Source: Marinobacter orientalis
Lineage (GTDB): Bacteria; Pseudomonadota; Gammaproteobacteria; Pseudomonadales; Oleiphilaceae
DNA: 64,000 nucleotides
Direction of reading: 5' to 3'
Assembly (NCBI RefSeq): GCF_004792665.1
Contig: NZ_SRZX01000003.1
Location: 296,859 to 360,858 of the forward strand
Shown here one piece after another: positions 54,778 through 64,000 of this stretch (its first letter is position 1; every line of letters begins with the position of its first letter). The translations under genes were made by a program, and so were the position numbers. The notes under the pieces were generated by a model. It was not told the origin of the DNA, ran no database searches, and saw only the letters and a program-made list of their open reading frames with translations.

Positions 54778-55587
54778 TCAGGGCAGATGGACGGAGCCTT
54801 CCATGTAGAATGCAGCCTGGCCTGCGATGGCTACCCGGTCGCCTTTCAGCTCGCAGCGCAGTACGCCACCCCTGGCGGACACCTGTTTCGCCAACAGTGT
54901 GTTTTTACCAAGTTGCCTGGCCCAGTAGGGCACCAGTACGCTGTGGATGGAGCCGGTGACGGGGTCTTCGTCGATGCCGGCGCCGGGGGCAAAGTAACGG
55001 CTGACGAAGTCACAGTCATTGCCGGGAGCGGTGATGATGACGCCCTGGTTGCCAAGCTCCCTGAGTTTGCGGATGTCCGGCTGAGCGGATCGTACGGCGG
55101 CTTCGTCTTTTAGGGAGATCAGGTAGTTAGTGTCGTCGGGCACAAATCGGGCTTTGTCGGGAACATCTTTCAGGGCTTCGTGAATCAGGTCCGGTGTCGG
55201 ACGTTCTTCGAAGGGAAGGTTGGGGAAGTCCAGTTCCAGCCAGTCGTCGTCAGTCTGCCGGACATTCAGGGGGCCGCTTTTGGACTGGAGTCGGATCCAT
55301 TCACGCTCCCATCCCAGTTTATTGAAGATGACCCAGGCGCTGGCGAGGGTGGCGTGGCCGCAGAGGCTGACTTCTACCGTGGGTGTGAACCAGCGTATGT
55401 GAAAGTCTGCATCGCCTTCCGCCGGCAGTGGCACCAGGAACGCGGTTTCCGACAGGTTGTTCTCCCTGGCCAGCGCCCGCAGTGTGTCGTCTGGCAACCA
55501 TTGTTCCAGTGGCATGACGGCAGCGGGGTTGCCGCCGAATATCTCGCTGGTGAAAGCGTCGATCTGGTAAATCGGTAGTTTTTCCAT
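54778..55587 (-). CDS. PhzF-family isomerase/epimerase
   Basis: A 269-residue protein with the diaminopimelate-epimerase-like double fold. IYQIDAFTSEIFGGNPAAVMPLEQWL is the family N-terminus and NNLSETAFL carries the catalytic Glu (about 46). The C-terminal half repeats the fold (FAPGAGIDEDPVTGSIHSVLVPYWARQLG). Outside phenazine clusters the substrates are unknown, and no phenazine genes are here. GGAGG lies upstream of the ATG. Confidence 0.92.
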   Translation of the reverse strand: MEKLPIYQIDAFTSEIFGGNPAAVMPLEQWLPDDTLRALARENNLSETAFLVPLPAEGDADFHIRWFTPTVEVSLCGHATLASAWVIFNKLGWEREWIRLQSKSGPLNVRQTDDDWLELDFPNLPFEERPTPDLIHEALKDVPDKARFVPDDTNYLISLKDEAAVRSAQPDIRKLRELGNQGVIITAPGNDCDFVSRYFAPGAGIDEDPVTGSIHSVLVPYWARQLGKNTLLAKQVSARGGVLRCELKGDRVAIAGQAAFYMEGSVHLP

Positions 55588-55819
55588 GTTTCCCTCCGTA
55601 GGTTAATCGCGTCCAGCAGGCCGGCCGCAACGCCACACCTTCCTTTTTTTAGTCTGTTGACGAACTGTCATTTTGTGACAGTCTGTCGATTTCTTCTGCG
55701 CCCATCTTCCTTCACCACTGACTTCGGGTTTAAACTGGATGCGCTGATCAAATTTCGTACGCGGATCTTCCTCAGTACGCCGAATGCCACTCCATAATCA
55801 CAACAAATCGGAGGCAGTC

Positions 55820-56716
55820 ATGACCATCAGTTCCACTCCCGAGGGCGTTGCGGTTGCCCCCCGGCATCTGCGCTTTGACCTTGCCGAAGACCTCAGAACT
55901 CTCTGGCATGGTAACGACGCCTTCCGTACCGCCTTTTTCAATGCCCTGTCTCTTCAGTTTCCGGATGGAGAGCAACAGTTTATCAATGCAGTCCGCCTTT
56001 ATCGTGACCAGGTGGATGACCCCAAGCTGAAAGAGGAAATTCGTGGGTTCATCGGCCAGGAAGCTCTACATAGCAGGGAGCATAAGCATTATAACGAAGC
56101 TCTGAAAGCGAGAGGCTATGATATTGCTGCCATTGATGAACGTTTTCGCAAGCATATGGACTGGGTGGCTGACCTGGCTCCCAGCCGGCAGCTTGCCGGA
56201 ACCTGTGGCGCGGAGCACTACACCGCAGTCCTGGCCAATGCAATTCTCCGGCATCCGGAGTGGCTGGACGGTGCTACCCCCGGCATGGCCAGGCTGTGGC
56301 GCTGGCATGCCATTGAGGAAACCGAACACAAGTCCGTGGCTTTCGATGTTTACCGTCATTGCGTTGGCAACGAACGGTTGCGGCGGGTTGTGTTCCTGTT
56401 TGTGACCTGGAATTTCTTCAGGTACACCTTTCTGAACACCTGCAGTCTGCTGAAAACCGATGGCAAATTGTGGAGCCCCGGCACCTGGGTCGGTGGCATC
56501 AACTTTCTGTGGGGCAAGCCGGGGATATTGCGCAGGTGTTTGCCGGATTTTCTGGCCTACTTTCGCGAAGGCTTTCACCCCTGGCAACAGGATAACCGTG
56601 ACCTGATCGATAAAAACCTTAACGAACTTGAGCTGGAACAAACTGCCCGCCAACAGGCAGCTGAAATTACCAGGGCGTTGTGTAAGACTGAGTGCGGCCA
56701 GGAACAACGACAATAA
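55820..56716 (+). CDS. Metal-dependent hydrolase of the PF10118 type
   Basis: A 298-residue helical protein. His/Glu-rich signatures GQEALHSREHKHYNEAL (about 80-97), CGAEHYTAVLAN (about 126) and WHAIEETEHKSVAFDVYRH (about 158-176) suggest a di-iron ferritin-like site. The family is annotated as predicted metal-dependent hydrolase without a proven reaction. GGAGG five bases ahead fixes ATG 55820. A DegV gene follows after 45 bases. Confidence 0.85.
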   Translation: MTISSTPEGVAVAPRHLRFDLAEDLRTLWHGNDAFRTAFFNALSLQFPDGEQQFINAVRLYRDQVDDPKLKEEIRGFIGQEALHSREHKHYNEALKARGYDIAAIDERFRKHMDWVADLAPSRQLAGTCGAEHYTAVLANAILRHPEWLDGATPGMARLWRWHAIEETEHKSVAFDVYRHCVGNERLRRVVFLFVTWNFFRYTFLNTCSLLKTDGKLWSPGTWVGGINFLWGKPGILRRCLPDFLAYFREGFHPWQQDNRDLIDKNLNELELEQTARQQAAEITRALCKTECGQEQRQ

Positions 56717-56761
56717 AGGGAAGTGTCCGGCACCAACGGCTTCCCGCAGCTGGAGCCACCC

Positions 56762-57712
56762 ATGCGCGTTGGCCTTATTGTGGATTCCGCTTGCGACTTG
56801 CCCTATGAGTTCAGTCGCAGGCACGACCTGTTCGTGCTCCCCGTAACAGCCGTAATTGATGGTCAGACCTACATTGACGAGCACGAGCCTGTCCGGACCC
56901 AGGAATTCTACCAAAGCGGATTGCTGCTGAAGGGGCACCATGCCGAGACGCAGGCATTCTCTGCCCGGCAGATTCATGATCTGTTCATGGAGAAGATTGT
57001 GACCCGGTTTGACGTGGCGATCTGCGAGACGGTTACCCGCTCCCGCAGCCTGATTTTCCAGAATGCTACCGAAGCCATGAATAGCGTAATGGCCCATTAC
57101 CAGGGCGCACGCAAGGTCGCCGGTCGTGATGGCAAATTTTCCATGGGAGTAGTCGATAGCAGGCAGATTTTCGCCGGTCAGGGTCTGTTGGCGGCACACA
57201 CGCTCAGACTGATCGGACAGAAACTGTCGGAGAATGCCCTCCGTCATGAAGTGGAAACCTTCACCGACAAGATTCACACCTGCGTGATTCCCCGCGATAT
57301 GCATTACCTCCGGCAGCGCGCCCGAAAGCATGGCGACAAGAGTGTCTCGGCGCTGGTGGCCTTTCTCGGCGAGACCCTGAACATCACTCCGGTGATTTTT
57401 GGCCTGGGTGCCGAGGGTCAGCCTGCTGCCAGAACCCGTAGTTTTGATGCGGCGGTGGAAAAGGTTATGAACTATGCGGCGGGCCGGGTAGAGGCAGGGG
57501 TGCTGACGCCCTATGTCAGCCTGTCCTGCGGGCTGACCTGGACCGAAATCGAGGATCTTCCCGGCCTGAACCGCCTGCGCGATGCATGCGAACAGAATGG
57601 TGTGGAACTGCTGCTGTCGCAAATGGGCATTACCAGCAGTATCCATGTCGGCCCCGGCAGCCTTTGCCTGGCGCTGGCCGCAGAGCCTCACCAGTTCAGC
57701 GATTTCCGGTAA
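56762..57712 (+). CDS. DegV-family fatty-acid-binding protein
   Basis: A 316-residue protein beginning MRVGLIVDSACDLPYEFSRRHDLFVLPVTAVIDGQTYIDE, the DegV N-terminal domain, with TSR-type ligand loop and the C-terminal domain (VSALVAFLGETLNITPVIFGLGAEGQPAART). DegV/FakB proteins bind acyl chains; in Firmicutes they serve a fatty acid kinase. The corresponding kinase gene is not nearby. TGGAG upstream favours ATG 56762 over the GTG at 56723. Confidence 0.88.
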   Translation: MRVGLIVDSACDLPYEFSRRHDLFVLPVTAVIDGQTYIDEHEPVRTQEFYQSGLLLKGHHAETQAFSARQIHDLFMEKIVTRFDVAICETVTRSRSLIFQNATEAMNSVMAHYQGARKVAGRDGKFSMGVVDSRQIFAGQGLLAAHTLRLIGQKLSENALRHEVETFTDKIHTCVIPRDMHYLRQRARKHGDKSVSALVAFLGETLNITPVIFGLGAEGQPAARTRSFDAAVEKVMNYAAGRVEAGVLTPYVSLSCGLTWTEIEDLPGLNRLRDACEQNGVELLLSQMGITSSIHVGPGSLCLALAAEPHQFSDFR

Positions 57713-57774
57713 ACTCCGCATCAGGCACAACCGCGCCGTGCCGGTACTCTGCTCTCCGTGGTATGGTGTGTACT

Positions 57775-58428
57775 ATGTGGATACCAACCGAACTCTTCTG
57801 GGCCTATCTGGTGGCCATTTCCCTGCTAACGGTGACGCCAGGAGTCGACACCCTTCTGGTGATGCGAAATGCCGGGCGAGGTGGTTTGCAGGACGGTTGC
57901 GTGACCAGTGTCGGTATCTGCAGCGGGCTGTTCATCCATGCCACCCTGTCAGCGCTGGGCATTTCGGTGTTGCTGGTGGATACCGCATGGGCTTTTACCG
58001 CGCTCAAGTGGGCCGGTGCCTGTTATCTGATCTGGCTGGGGCTGAATTCACTGCGACAGGCCACGAAGCGTATCCCCGAAACAATTGCAGAGCCAGAGAC
58101 TGCCGGTGCCGGGGCGGCCCTGATGAAACCGGTATCGAGCCGGGTGGCGTTTCGCGAAGGCCTGCTCTCAAATGTACTGAATCCGAAAACAGCGCTGTTT
58201 TATATGGCACTGTTGCCCCAGTTTATCGACCCGGCTGGCAATGCCTTCCAGCAATCCCTGTTTCTTGCAGCGGTTCATTTTGTGCTTGCCATGGCGTGGC
58301 AGTGCGCACTGGTGGTGCTGGTGGTCAAGTCCCGCCGGCTTGGGGTGGGGCAGGGCATAAAGCGTTCGCTCAACGCACTGACCGGCGGCTTCTTCGTTGC
58401 TATCGGTGCAAAGCTGGCTGCGCAGTGA
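57775..58428 (+). CDS. LysE-family translocator (RhtB type)
   Basis: A 217-residue membrane exporter with about six hydrophobic segments. LTVTPGVDTLLVMRNAGRGGLQDGCVTSVGICSGLFIH (about 18-55) is the RhtB/LysE signature; EGLLSNVLNPKTALFYMALLPQFI (about 120-143) is the second. It probably exports an amino acid or derivative. Start at 57775, or 57763 four codons earlier. It converges with fdxA with nine bases between stops. Confidence 0.87.
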   Translation: MWIPTELFWAYLVAISLLTVTPGVDTLLVMRNAGRGGLQDGCVTSVGICSGLFIHATLSALGISVLLVDTAWAFTALKWAGACYLIWLGLNSLRQATKRIPETIAEPETAGAGAALMKPVSSRVAFREGLLSNVLNPKTALFYMALLPQFIDPAGNAFQQSLFLAAVHFVLAMAWQCALVVLVVKSRRLGVGQGIKRSLNALTGGFFVAIGAKLAAQ

Positions 58429-58437
58429 GCGCAGCCT

Positions 58438-58761
58438 TTACTTTTCCAGGTACTGTAGCTTGTCTGGCTTGCCGTCCCACTCTTCGGCGTCCGGCAGCGG
58501 ATCTTTCTTTTCAGTGATATTCGGCCACTTGCCTGCAAGCTCGGCATTGAGTTCAACAAACTGGACCTGGTCTGCGGGCAGTTCGTCTTCGGAGAAGATG
58601 GCCTCTGCAGGGCACTCCGGCTCACACAGGGCGCAATCGATACACTCGTCCGGATCAATCACCAGAAAATTCGGGCCTTCGTAGAAGCAGTCAACCGGGC
58701 ATACTTCCACGCAGTCCGTGTATTTGCACTTGATGCAGTTATCGGTAACGACAAACGTCAT
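58438..58761 (-). CDS. fdxA: 7Fe ferredoxin FdxA
   Basis: A 107-residue ferredoxin with one [3Fe-4S] and one [4Fe-4S] cluster. The first motif is [18 protein letters not shown] (about 9-26) and the second [12 protein letters not shown] (about 40-51). The C-terminal extension (to KLQYLEK) is typical of FdxA. The ATG at 58761 matches the family start [10 protein letters not shown]. An electron carrier whose partner is unknown; it is often near mutS in gammaproteobacteria, as here. Confidence 0.95.
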   Translation of the reverse strand: MTFVVTDNCIKCKYTDCVEVCPVDCFYEGPNFLVIDPDECIDCALCEPECPAEAIFSEDELPADQVQFVELNAELAGKWPNITEKKDPLPDAEEWDGKPDKLQYLEK

Positions 58762-58898
58762 AGTCAGCTTCCTGGTCCAGTAGTCGATCTCATCGGAGTA
58801 ATAATAATTGCGCGATATTGTATTGAGCGGCCTGCCTACTCGCAAGCGCCGAGGCGCACTATCGTTATTACCTGTATCAATTAAGCGCGATTTTCCCC

Positions 58899-61550
58899 TT
58901 ATTTTTTCAGCAGTTCCTTCAATTCATAGAGTCGGTTCAATGCGTCGCGGGGTGTCAGTCCGTCGACATCCAGTTCCGCCAGAGTCTCTTCCACTCTGCT
59001 GGGTTCCAGGCTGGCGAACATGTCCCCCTGGAGGACCGGCTCGCTGACCCGGGCACGGCGTTTGCGTTTTCCAGGCTCGGTCGCAGACGTTGCGACTTGA
59101 ACTGGCACGGGACTGGCCGGAGCGGCGTTACCCTCAAGATGGGAAAGCTGTTGCCGCGCATTACGGATAACGTCCTGGGGCACACCCGCCAGCTTGGCCA
59201 CCTGCAGGCCGTAGCTCTGGCTGGCGGGGCCGTCATGGACATTGTGCAGGAATACGATGGAGTCGTCGTGCTCTGTTGCTGTCAGATGAACGTTGACTGC
59301 GTGCTCAAGTTCGTCAGCCAGTTGCGTGAGTTCGAAATAATGGGTGGCAAACAGGGTGTAACAGCGAATGTGTTTCGCCAGATGGTCTGCGGTGGCCCAG
59401 GCCAGGGAGAGTCCGTCGAAGGTGCTGGTGCCACGTCCGACCTCATCCATCAGCACCAGGCTGTGCTCGGTGGCGTTGTGGAGGATGTTGGCGGTTTCCG
59501 TCATTTCCACCATGAAGGTCGAACGCCCCCCGGCAATGTCATCGGACGAGCCCATGCGGGTGAAAATGCGGTCCACAGGGCCGATAATCACGCGGTTGGC
59601 GGGCACAAAGCTGCCGGTATAGGCCAGCAGGGCAATCAGCGCCGCCTGGCGCATGTAGGTTGACTTGCCACCCATGTTCGGGCCGGTGATTACCAGCATA
59701 CGGCGCTGGTCGTCCATCAGCAGGTCGTTGGGCACATAAGGATCGCTCAGTAATTGTTCCACCACCGGATGGCGACCTTCCTCGATGTCAAAGCCGGGAT
59801 TCTCGCTGAATTCCGGCGCGCTGAAGCGCAGGCTGGTGGCGCGCTCGGCAAAGTTACTGAGCACATCGAGTTCCGCCAGCGCCTGGGCGGCATCCTGCAG
59901 GGGCGCGAGTTCGGCGGCAACGGCTTCCAGCACCTCGTCGTACAGGGCTTTCTCCCGCGCCAGCGACCGGCTCCTGGCGCTGAGGGCCTTGTCTTCGAAC
60001 TCTTTCAGCTCCGGAGTGATGAAGCGCTCGGCGTTTTTCAGGGTCTGGCGACGGATGTAATCCACAGGCGCCTGACCGGACTGGGCGCGAGTGATTTCGA
60101 TGTAATAGCCGTGCACACGATTGTAGCCCACTTTCAGTGTGCTGATGCCAGTACGCTCCCGCTCACGGGTTTCCACATCCAGCAGGAACTGGCCGGCGTT
60201 TTCGCTGATGTTGCGCAGCTCATCCAGCTCTTCATCGAAGCCTTCCCGGACCACGCCGCCGTCACGAATAACCACCGGTGGATTGTCGATGATGGCGCGC
60301 TCCAGCAGATCCGCCAGTTCGGGATATTCATTGATGGTGGTAGCCAGCTTGACGATATAGTGGGAATTCACCGGCTTAAGACCATCCTGCAGGTCCGGAA
60401 GCGCCTGGAACGCGTCCCGCAGTCGCGCCAGATCTCTTGGACGGGCCGAGCGCAGTGCCACCCTTGCCAGCACCCGCTCGATATCACCGATGCTTTTGAG
60501 CAGGTCGTGGACCGGCTCGTAGTGAAATCCTTCCAGCAGCGCAGAGACAGCCTGCTGGCGCTGTCCCACCACGGTGACATCCCGCAGCGGCCGGTTCAGC
60601 CAGCGCCGGAGCTGGCGGCTGCCCATGGCAGTGGCCGTTCGGTCCATTACCCAGGCCAGGGTATGCTGGGTACCGCCCATCAGGTTGGTGTCGATCTCCA
60701 GGTTGCGGCGGCTGGTGGCGTCCAGGATAACTGCTTCCTCGCGACGCTCCCGGCTGAGCTTGCGAATGTGGGGCAGGGCCGTACGCTGGGTTTCCTTTGC
60801 GTATTGCAGCAGGCAACCGGCAGCGCAGATTGCCAGGGTGAGATCATCACAGCCAAATCCGGTCAGGTCCCGTACCTGTAGTTGCTGGGTGAGCACGCGG
60901 TGGGCCGTGTCGGACTCAAACAGCCAGGGGCCCTGGCGGCGAATACCGGTATAGCCTTCCAGTACCTCCTGGTAGGGGAACTCCTCGCTGACGAGGATTT
61001 CCGCCGGTCGCAGGCGCTGGAGTTCGCCCTGCAGGCTTTCCAGGTCATCCAGCTCGGACACCGTAAACCGCCCGCTGGAAATATCCAGCGAGGCGAAACC
61101 GAACTGCTCCCGGTGGCTGTAAATGGCGACCAGCAGGTTATCGCGGCGGTCTTCCAGGAAAGCGTCGTCGCTCAGGGTGCCTGGCGTCACGATACGAACA
61201 ACCTGGCGGTCTACCGGGCCCTTGCTGGTGGCCGGGTCGCCAATCTGCTCGCAGATGGCGATGGATTGACCAGCACGGACCAGACGTGCAATGTAACCTT
61301 CAGCGGAATGGTATGGAATGCCGGCCATGGGAATGGGGCTGCCACCGGACTGTCCGCGGGCGGTGAGGGTAATATCCATCAGTTCGGCGGCCTTGCGGGC
61401 ATCGTCGTAGAACAGCTCGTAGAAGTCACCCATGCGGTAGAACACCAGTTCATCGGGGTGTTCACCCTTGATTTTGAGGTATTGCCTCATCATGGGCGTG
61501 TGCTGGGACAGATCGGTCTGGGCTGCTGACATGAACGGGTCCGGATCCAT
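58899..61550 (-). CDS. mutS: DNA mismatch repair protein MutS
   Basis: An 883-residue mismatch-recognition ATPase. The mismatch-binding Phe-x-Glu is in [10 protein letters not shown] (about 46-49), with [29 protein letters not shown] ahead. Walker A is [16 protein letters not shown] (about 634), followed by [28 protein letters not shown] and [11 protein letters not shown]. The C-terminal dimer/MutL part ends [10 protein letters not shown]. Start ATG 61550, or 61532 six codons later; the frame to 61730 is not MutS-like. Divergent from pncC. Confidence 0.97.
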   Translation of the reverse strand: MDPDPFMSAAQTDLSQHTPMMRQYLKIKGEHPDELVFYRMGDFYELFYDDARKAAELMDITLTARGQSGGSPIPMAGIPYHSAEGYIARLVRAGQSIAICEQIGDPATSKGPVDRQVVRIVTPGTLSDDAFLEDRRDNLLVAIYSHREQFGFASLDISSGRFTVSELDDLESLQGELQRLRPAEILVSEEFPYQEVLEGYTGIRRQGPWLFESDTAHRVLTQQLQVRDLTGFGCDDLTLAICAAGCLLQYAKETQRTALPHIRKLSRERREEAVILDATSRRNLEIDTNLMGGTQHTLAWVMDRTATAMGSRQLRRWLNRPLRDVTVVGQRQQAVSALLEGFHYEPVHDLLKSIGDIERVLARVALRSARPRDLARLRDAFQALPDLQDGLKPVNSHYIVKLATTINEYPELADLLERAIIDNPPVVIRDGGVVREGFDEELDELRNISENAGQFLLDVETRERERTGISTLKVGYNRVHGYYIEITRAQSGQAPVDYIRRQTLKNAERFITPELKEFEDKALSARSRSLAREKALYDEVLEAVAAELAPLQDAAQALAELDVLSNFAERATSLRFSAPEFSENPGFDIEEGRHPVVEQLLSDPYVPNDLLMDDQRRMLVITGPNMGGKSTYMRQAALIALLAYTGSFVPANRVIIGPVDRIFTRMGSSDDIAGGRSTFMVEMTETANILHNATEHSLVLMDEVGRGTSTFDGLSLAWATADHLAKHIRCYTLFATHYFELTQLADELEHAVNVHLTATEHDDSIVFLHNVHDGPASQSYGLQVAKLAGVPQDVIRNARQQLSHLEGNAAPASPVPVQVATSATEPGKRKRRARVSEPVLQGDMFASLEPSRVEETLAELDVDGLTPRDALNRLYELKELLKK

Positions 61551-61614
61551 TGGCTTTATGGGAAGGCAGGGATTGTAAGAAAATAACCGCCATGATGAAA
61601 CGAAGGAGATCATT

Positions 61615-62115
61615 ATGTCACTGACCGACGAAGCATTGGCGGACGCCGGAGAACAACTGGCTGAAGTGCTTGAGCGGCGCCAGCTTACCATTGTCACTGC
61701 CGAAAGCTGTACCGGCGGCTGGGTGGCCAAGGTACTGACGGACCGTGCGGGCTCATCTGCATACGTGCTGGCGGGGCTGGTTACCTACAGCAATGGAGCC
61801 AAGACCGAATTGCTTGGGGTCACTGAGCCGTCCCTGAACGAATATGGTGCTGTCAGCGAACCGGTGGTGCGGGAAATGGTTGCCGGCGCGCTGGCGGCCA
61901 CAGGCGCCAGTGTTGCGGTGGCCATCAGCGGTGTCGCCGGTCCCGGCGGCGGCAGCGAAGACAAACCGGTGGGCACGGTGTGGTTTGCCTGGGGCAGTTC
62001 ACCAAGGGATACCGAAGCGGTGGTTGAAACCTTTCGCGGAGACCGTGATCAGGTGCGGCGCCAGGCTGTGCTGTATGCGTTACAGGGAGTTAGGGGCTTT
62101 CTGGAAAACTCCTGA
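61615..62115 (+). CDS. pncC: Nicotinamide-nucleotide amidohydrolase PncC (CinA C-terminal type)
   Basis: A 166-residue enzyme converting nicotinamide mononucleotide to nicotinate mononucleotide in NAD recycling. [27 protein letters not shown] (about 24-50) holds the catalytic Ser, and [12 protein letters not shown] and [27 protein letters not shown] are the other family blocks. GAAGGAG precedes the ATG. It sits before recA, as in many proteobacteria, separated by a LexA box. Confidence 0.93.
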   Translation: MSLTDEALADAGEQLAEVLERRQLTIVTAESCTGGWVAKVLTDRAGSSAYVLAGLVTYSNGAKTELLGVTEPSLNEYGAVSEPVVREMVAGALAATGASVAVAISGVAGPGGGSEDKPVGTVWFAWGSSPRDTEAVVETFRGDRDQVRRQAVLYALQGVRGFLENS

Positions 62116-62152
62116 AACCGGGGGTTGGTCTTGTCCGCGGGTTATGTTTTAA

Positions 62153-62172
62153 TACTGTTCAAATATACAGGA
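62153..62172 (+). promoter_or_regulatory. LexA (SOS) box of recA
   Basis: TACTGTTCAAATATACAGGA contains CTGT-N8-ACAG, the gammaproteobacterial LexA consensus, about 90 bases before the recA ATG. A TTGTCC element at 62131 can serve as -35. recA should therefore be induced on DNA damage. Confidence 0.93.
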
Positions 62173-62260
62173 GTCCGGCTTTGCCGTGTTCCGCAGTCCA
62201 CGATTTCGGCCGTTGGGGTCCCGTCCCGATAACGGCACAGGCGACAGAGGGTTTGCAACG

Positions 62261-63310
62261 ATGGAAGACAAGCGCAACAAAGCACTGAGTGCAGCACTTA
62301 GCCAGATTGAACGTCAGTTTGGCAAGGGCGCCGTGATGAAAATGGGTGACCAGCCCCGGGAAGCCATTCCTGCGGTTTCCACAGGTTCACTTGGCCTGGA
62401 CGTAGCCCTGGGTATTGGTGGCCTGCCTTACGGTCGGGTTTGCGAAATCTATGGTCCGGAAAGTTCTGGTAAAACCACCCTGACCCTCCAGGTGATTGCC
62501 GAAGCCCAGAAGGATGGCAAAACCTGTGCCTTTATCGACGCCGAGCACGCCCTGGACCCCATCTACGCCGAAAAGCTGGGCGTGAATGTGGACGACCTGC
62601 TGGTCTCCCAGCCGGATACCGGTGAGCAGGCGCTGGAAATCGCCGATATGCTGGTGCGCTCCAATGCGGTAGACATCATCATTGTTGACTCTGTCGCTGC
62701 GCTGACTCCGAAAGCCGAAATCGAAGGCGAAATGGGTGACAGCCACGTGGGCCTCCAGGCCCGCCTGATGTCCCAGGCCCTGCGTAAGCTGACGGGTAAT
62801 ATCAAGCACGCCAACTGCCTGCTGATCTTTATCAACCAGATCCGCATGAAAATCGGCGTCATGTTTGGTTCGCCGGAAACCACCACCGGCGGCAACGCCC
62901 TGAAATTCTACTCTTCTGTGCGTCTCGACATCCGCCGCATTGGCTCGGTGAAAGATGGCGACGAAGTGGTCGGTAACGAAACCCGCGTGAAAGTGGTCAA
63001 GAACAAAGTGGCCCCGCCCTTCAAACAGGCGGAATTCCAGATCATGTACGGTAAGGGCATCTACCATATGGCGGAAGTGGTGGACATGGGCGTGAAAGAA
63101 GGCTTTGTTGACAAGTCCGGCGCCTGGTATGCCTACAAGGGCAACAAGATTGGCCAGGGCAAGGCCAATGCCTGCAAGTTCCTGGAAGAGAACCCGGATA
63201 TTGCTAACGAAATTGAAACCGCTGTGCGCGATAAGCTGATGCCCAAGCCGGTCAAAAAGGGAGCCGCCGCTGAAGAAGTGACAGCGGACGCCAGCGGCGA
63301 GCTTCTCTAG
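62261..63310 (+). CDS. recA: Recombinase RecA
   Basis: A 349-residue DNA strand-exchange ATPase and LexA coprotease. It starts [29 protein letters not shown] in part, with Walker [11 protein letters not shown] (about 67-76), Walker [11 protein letters not shown], loop L1 around [16 protein letters not shown], and L2 with [22 protein letters not shown]. Complete and conserved. GAGGG before ATG 62261. recX, often next to recA, does not follow; a flavodoxin-like gene does. Confidence 0.98.
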   Translation: MEDKRNKALSAALSQIERQFGKGAVMKMGDQPREAIPAVSTGSLGLDVALGIGGLPYGRVCEIYGPESSGKTTLTLQVIAEAQKDGKTCAFIDAEHALDPIYAEKLGVNVDDLLVSQPDTGEQALEIADMLVRSNAVDIIIVDSVAALTPKAEIEGEMGDSHVGLQARLMSQALRKLTGNIKHANCLLIFINQIRMKIGVMFGSPETTTGGNALKFYSSVRLDIRRIGSVKDGDEVVGNETRVKVVKNKVAPPFKQAEFQIMYGKGIYHMAEVVDMGVKEGFVDKSGAWYAYKGNKIGQGKANACKFLEENPDIANEIETAVRDKLMPKPVKKGAAAEEVTADASGELL

Positions 63311-63346
63311 CCATAGACAGTTCCCGGACTATCGGGGGGAGGTAAT

Positions 63347-63817
63347 ATGGATGCAAAGAAAAGACTGTTGGTCGTTGCCCATGCTCCCTCCCCGAATACG
63401 CTCAAGCTCCGGGAAGCGGTAGTACAGGGCGCGCAACACGAGGACATTGAAAACGTGGAAGTCACCGTACTTCCGCCGCTGGAAGCCGGGCCCGACGATG
63501 TCCTGGCTTGTGACGCCATTATCCTCGGTACTACTGAAAACCTCGGTTATATGAGTGGCGCCCTCAAGGATTTCTTTGACCGCAGCTATTACCCCTGTCT
63601 GGAGAAAACCCAGGGCCTGCCCTTTACGTTTTACATCCGCGCCGGGCTTGACGGCACCGGCACCCATCGTGCCATCGAATCCATTACCACTGGCCTGCGC
63701 TGGCGTCTGGTGCAGGAGCCACTGCTGTGCCATGGCGAATATCGGGATGAATTCGAGGGTCAGTGCCGCGAACTGGGGCTTTACATGGCCGCTGGTCTGG
63801 ATGCAGGCCTGTTCTGA
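63347..63817 (+). CDS. Flavodoxin-fold NAD(P)H oxidoreductase-like protein
   Basis: A 156-residue protein with a flavodoxin-like core: RLLVVAHAPSPNTLKLREAV (phosphate loop, about 6-25), ACDAIILGTTENLGYMSGALKDFFDR (about 53-78, flavin-binding loop), and a C-terminal helix. It likely binds FMN. GGGGAGG precedes the ATG. It is 36 bases after recA and ends just before a terminator. Confidence 0.8.
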   Translation: MDAKKRLLVVAHAPSPNTLKLREAVVQGAQHEDIENVEVTVLPPLEAGPDDVLACDAIILGTTENLGYMSGALKDFFDRSYYPCLEKTQGLPFTFYIRAGLDGTGTHRAIESITTGLRWRLVQEPLLCHGEYRDEFEGQCRELGLYMAAGLDAGLF

Positions 63818-63838
63818 ACAGGTGCGCCAGCTGAGGCA

Positions 63839-63875
63839 CCAAAGCCCCGGAGCCTAGGCTTCGGGGCTTTTTCTT
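63839..63875 (+). terminator. Rho-independent terminator after the flavodoxin-like gene
   Basis: AAAGCCCCG (63841-63849) and CGGGGCTTT (63862-63870), with an inner GCCTAGGC dyad, form a strong stem followed by TTTTTCTT. It ends the recA-side transcript. A group II intron begins immediately after the T-tract. Confidence 0.92.
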
Positions 63876-64000
63876 GTGCGCCCGGCACGGGCGCACTCCT
63901 GGAGGTGCAAGTCCTCCCATAAGCTGGCCACAGCGAATGAAGTGAAGCGCAACTGCGGAAGGGCGACCGACCGTGGGGAGGAAGCGTGGAACGTAAACCG
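63876..64000 (+). mobile_element. 5' end of a group II intron (probably class C), cut by the window end
   Basis: The intron starts GTGCGCCC, pairing through a GGCAC loop with GGGCGCAC (63889-63896). Then GGAGGTGCAAGTCCTCC, the hallmark GGTGCAAGTCC segment of domain I, and the purine-rich GAATGAAGTGAAGCG stretch follow. The GTGYG start and this block are standard for bacterial group II introns. Insertion straight behind a terminator hairpin and its T-tract is the habit of class C introns. The reverse transcriptase/maturase and 3' end lie beyond the window. It would splice itself from RNA and retrohome to similar terminators. Confidence 0.88.

Noticed and set aside
56066..57730. 554-codon minus-strand frame
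   Set aside because: It spans two well-supported plus-strand genes (metal-dependent hydrolase and DegV) and has no domain resemblance.
58899..61730. 943-codon version of mutS
   Set aside because: The first 60 codons lie antisense to pncC and lack MutS similarity; the family N-terminus begins at 61550 or 61532.

Overview
The window looks like chromosome of a marine gammaproteobacterium of the Marinobacter type. The evidence is gene-family resemblance only: moderate-to-high GC, a GbdR/SdaA/dimethylglycine-dehydrogenase cluster, IlvGM, NhaB, a YdbH-YnbE-YdbL operon, PA2778/PA2779-type genes and a RecA/MutS/PncC locus. No similarity search was possible. About 57 genes or gene remnants are packed on both strands, with few gaps over 300 bases. 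No tRNA, rRNA, CRISPR array, phage region or complete insertion sequence was seen.

Layout. 1-6424: glycine-betaine/serine catabolism (GbdR-like regulator cut by the window edge, L-serine deaminase, dimethylglycine/sarcosine dehydrogenase-like enzyme, membrane-anchored esterase). 6602-10027: DUF2784 protein, an accessory FtsH, a cation/Ca antiporter. 10134-18576: an internally deleted nitrilase-family remnant, the envelope-lipid operon ydbH-ynbE-ydbL with a methyltransferase, small membrane proteins, a RIO-type kinase, SDR, ArfB, DCC protein, DUF2007 protein and a second methyltransferase. 18564-22556 (minus): four-gene operon of phospholipase D-like protein, CsoSCA-like carbonic anhydrase, PA2779-like protein and C39-peptidase lipoprotein. 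22740-25539: Ser/Thr kinase, PP2C phosphatase and FHA protein. 25543-32094: glutamine amidotransferase, YebC, Sel1 protein, Gln/Gly-rich exported protein, FprA-like metallo-beta-lactamase-fold protein, SRPBCC protein, medium-chain reductase and an atypical proline-racemase-family enzyme.

32095-32453 holds a composite palindromic repeat between convergent genes. 32454-34605 (minus) is ilvGM with a leader peptide and attenuator. 34753-38936 is an RND efflux pair. 39069-44812 has a methyltransferase, DjlA, AlkB, a MgtC/DUF4010 transporter, an ArgO-like exporter, a DksA-like protein and an MFS gene broken by one stop codon. 45083-50611 is nhaB, a SulP transporter, a universal stress protein and a PLD lipoprotein. 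51035-53433 has a GAF/EAL remnant followed by an intact MASE1-PAS-GGDEF cyclase. 53470-58761 has BaiN-like flavoprotein, PhzF, metal-dependent hydrolase, DegV, LysE and ferredoxin genes. 58899-63817 has mutS, pncC, recA with a LexA box, and a flavodoxin-like gene. The window ends inside the 5' end of a group II intron placed directly behind the terminator of the recA-side transcript.

Working links: betaine-derived methyl groups and serine are oxidised by the first cluster; branched-chain amino acid synthesis is controlled by ribosome-mediated attenuation; Na+/H+ exchange (NhaB), a possible bicarbonate/sulfate SulP carrier and a CsoSCA-like carbonic anhydrase hint at inorganic carbon and pH handling; recA is under SOS control. 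Three decayed genes and one retroelement show ongoing gene turnover.
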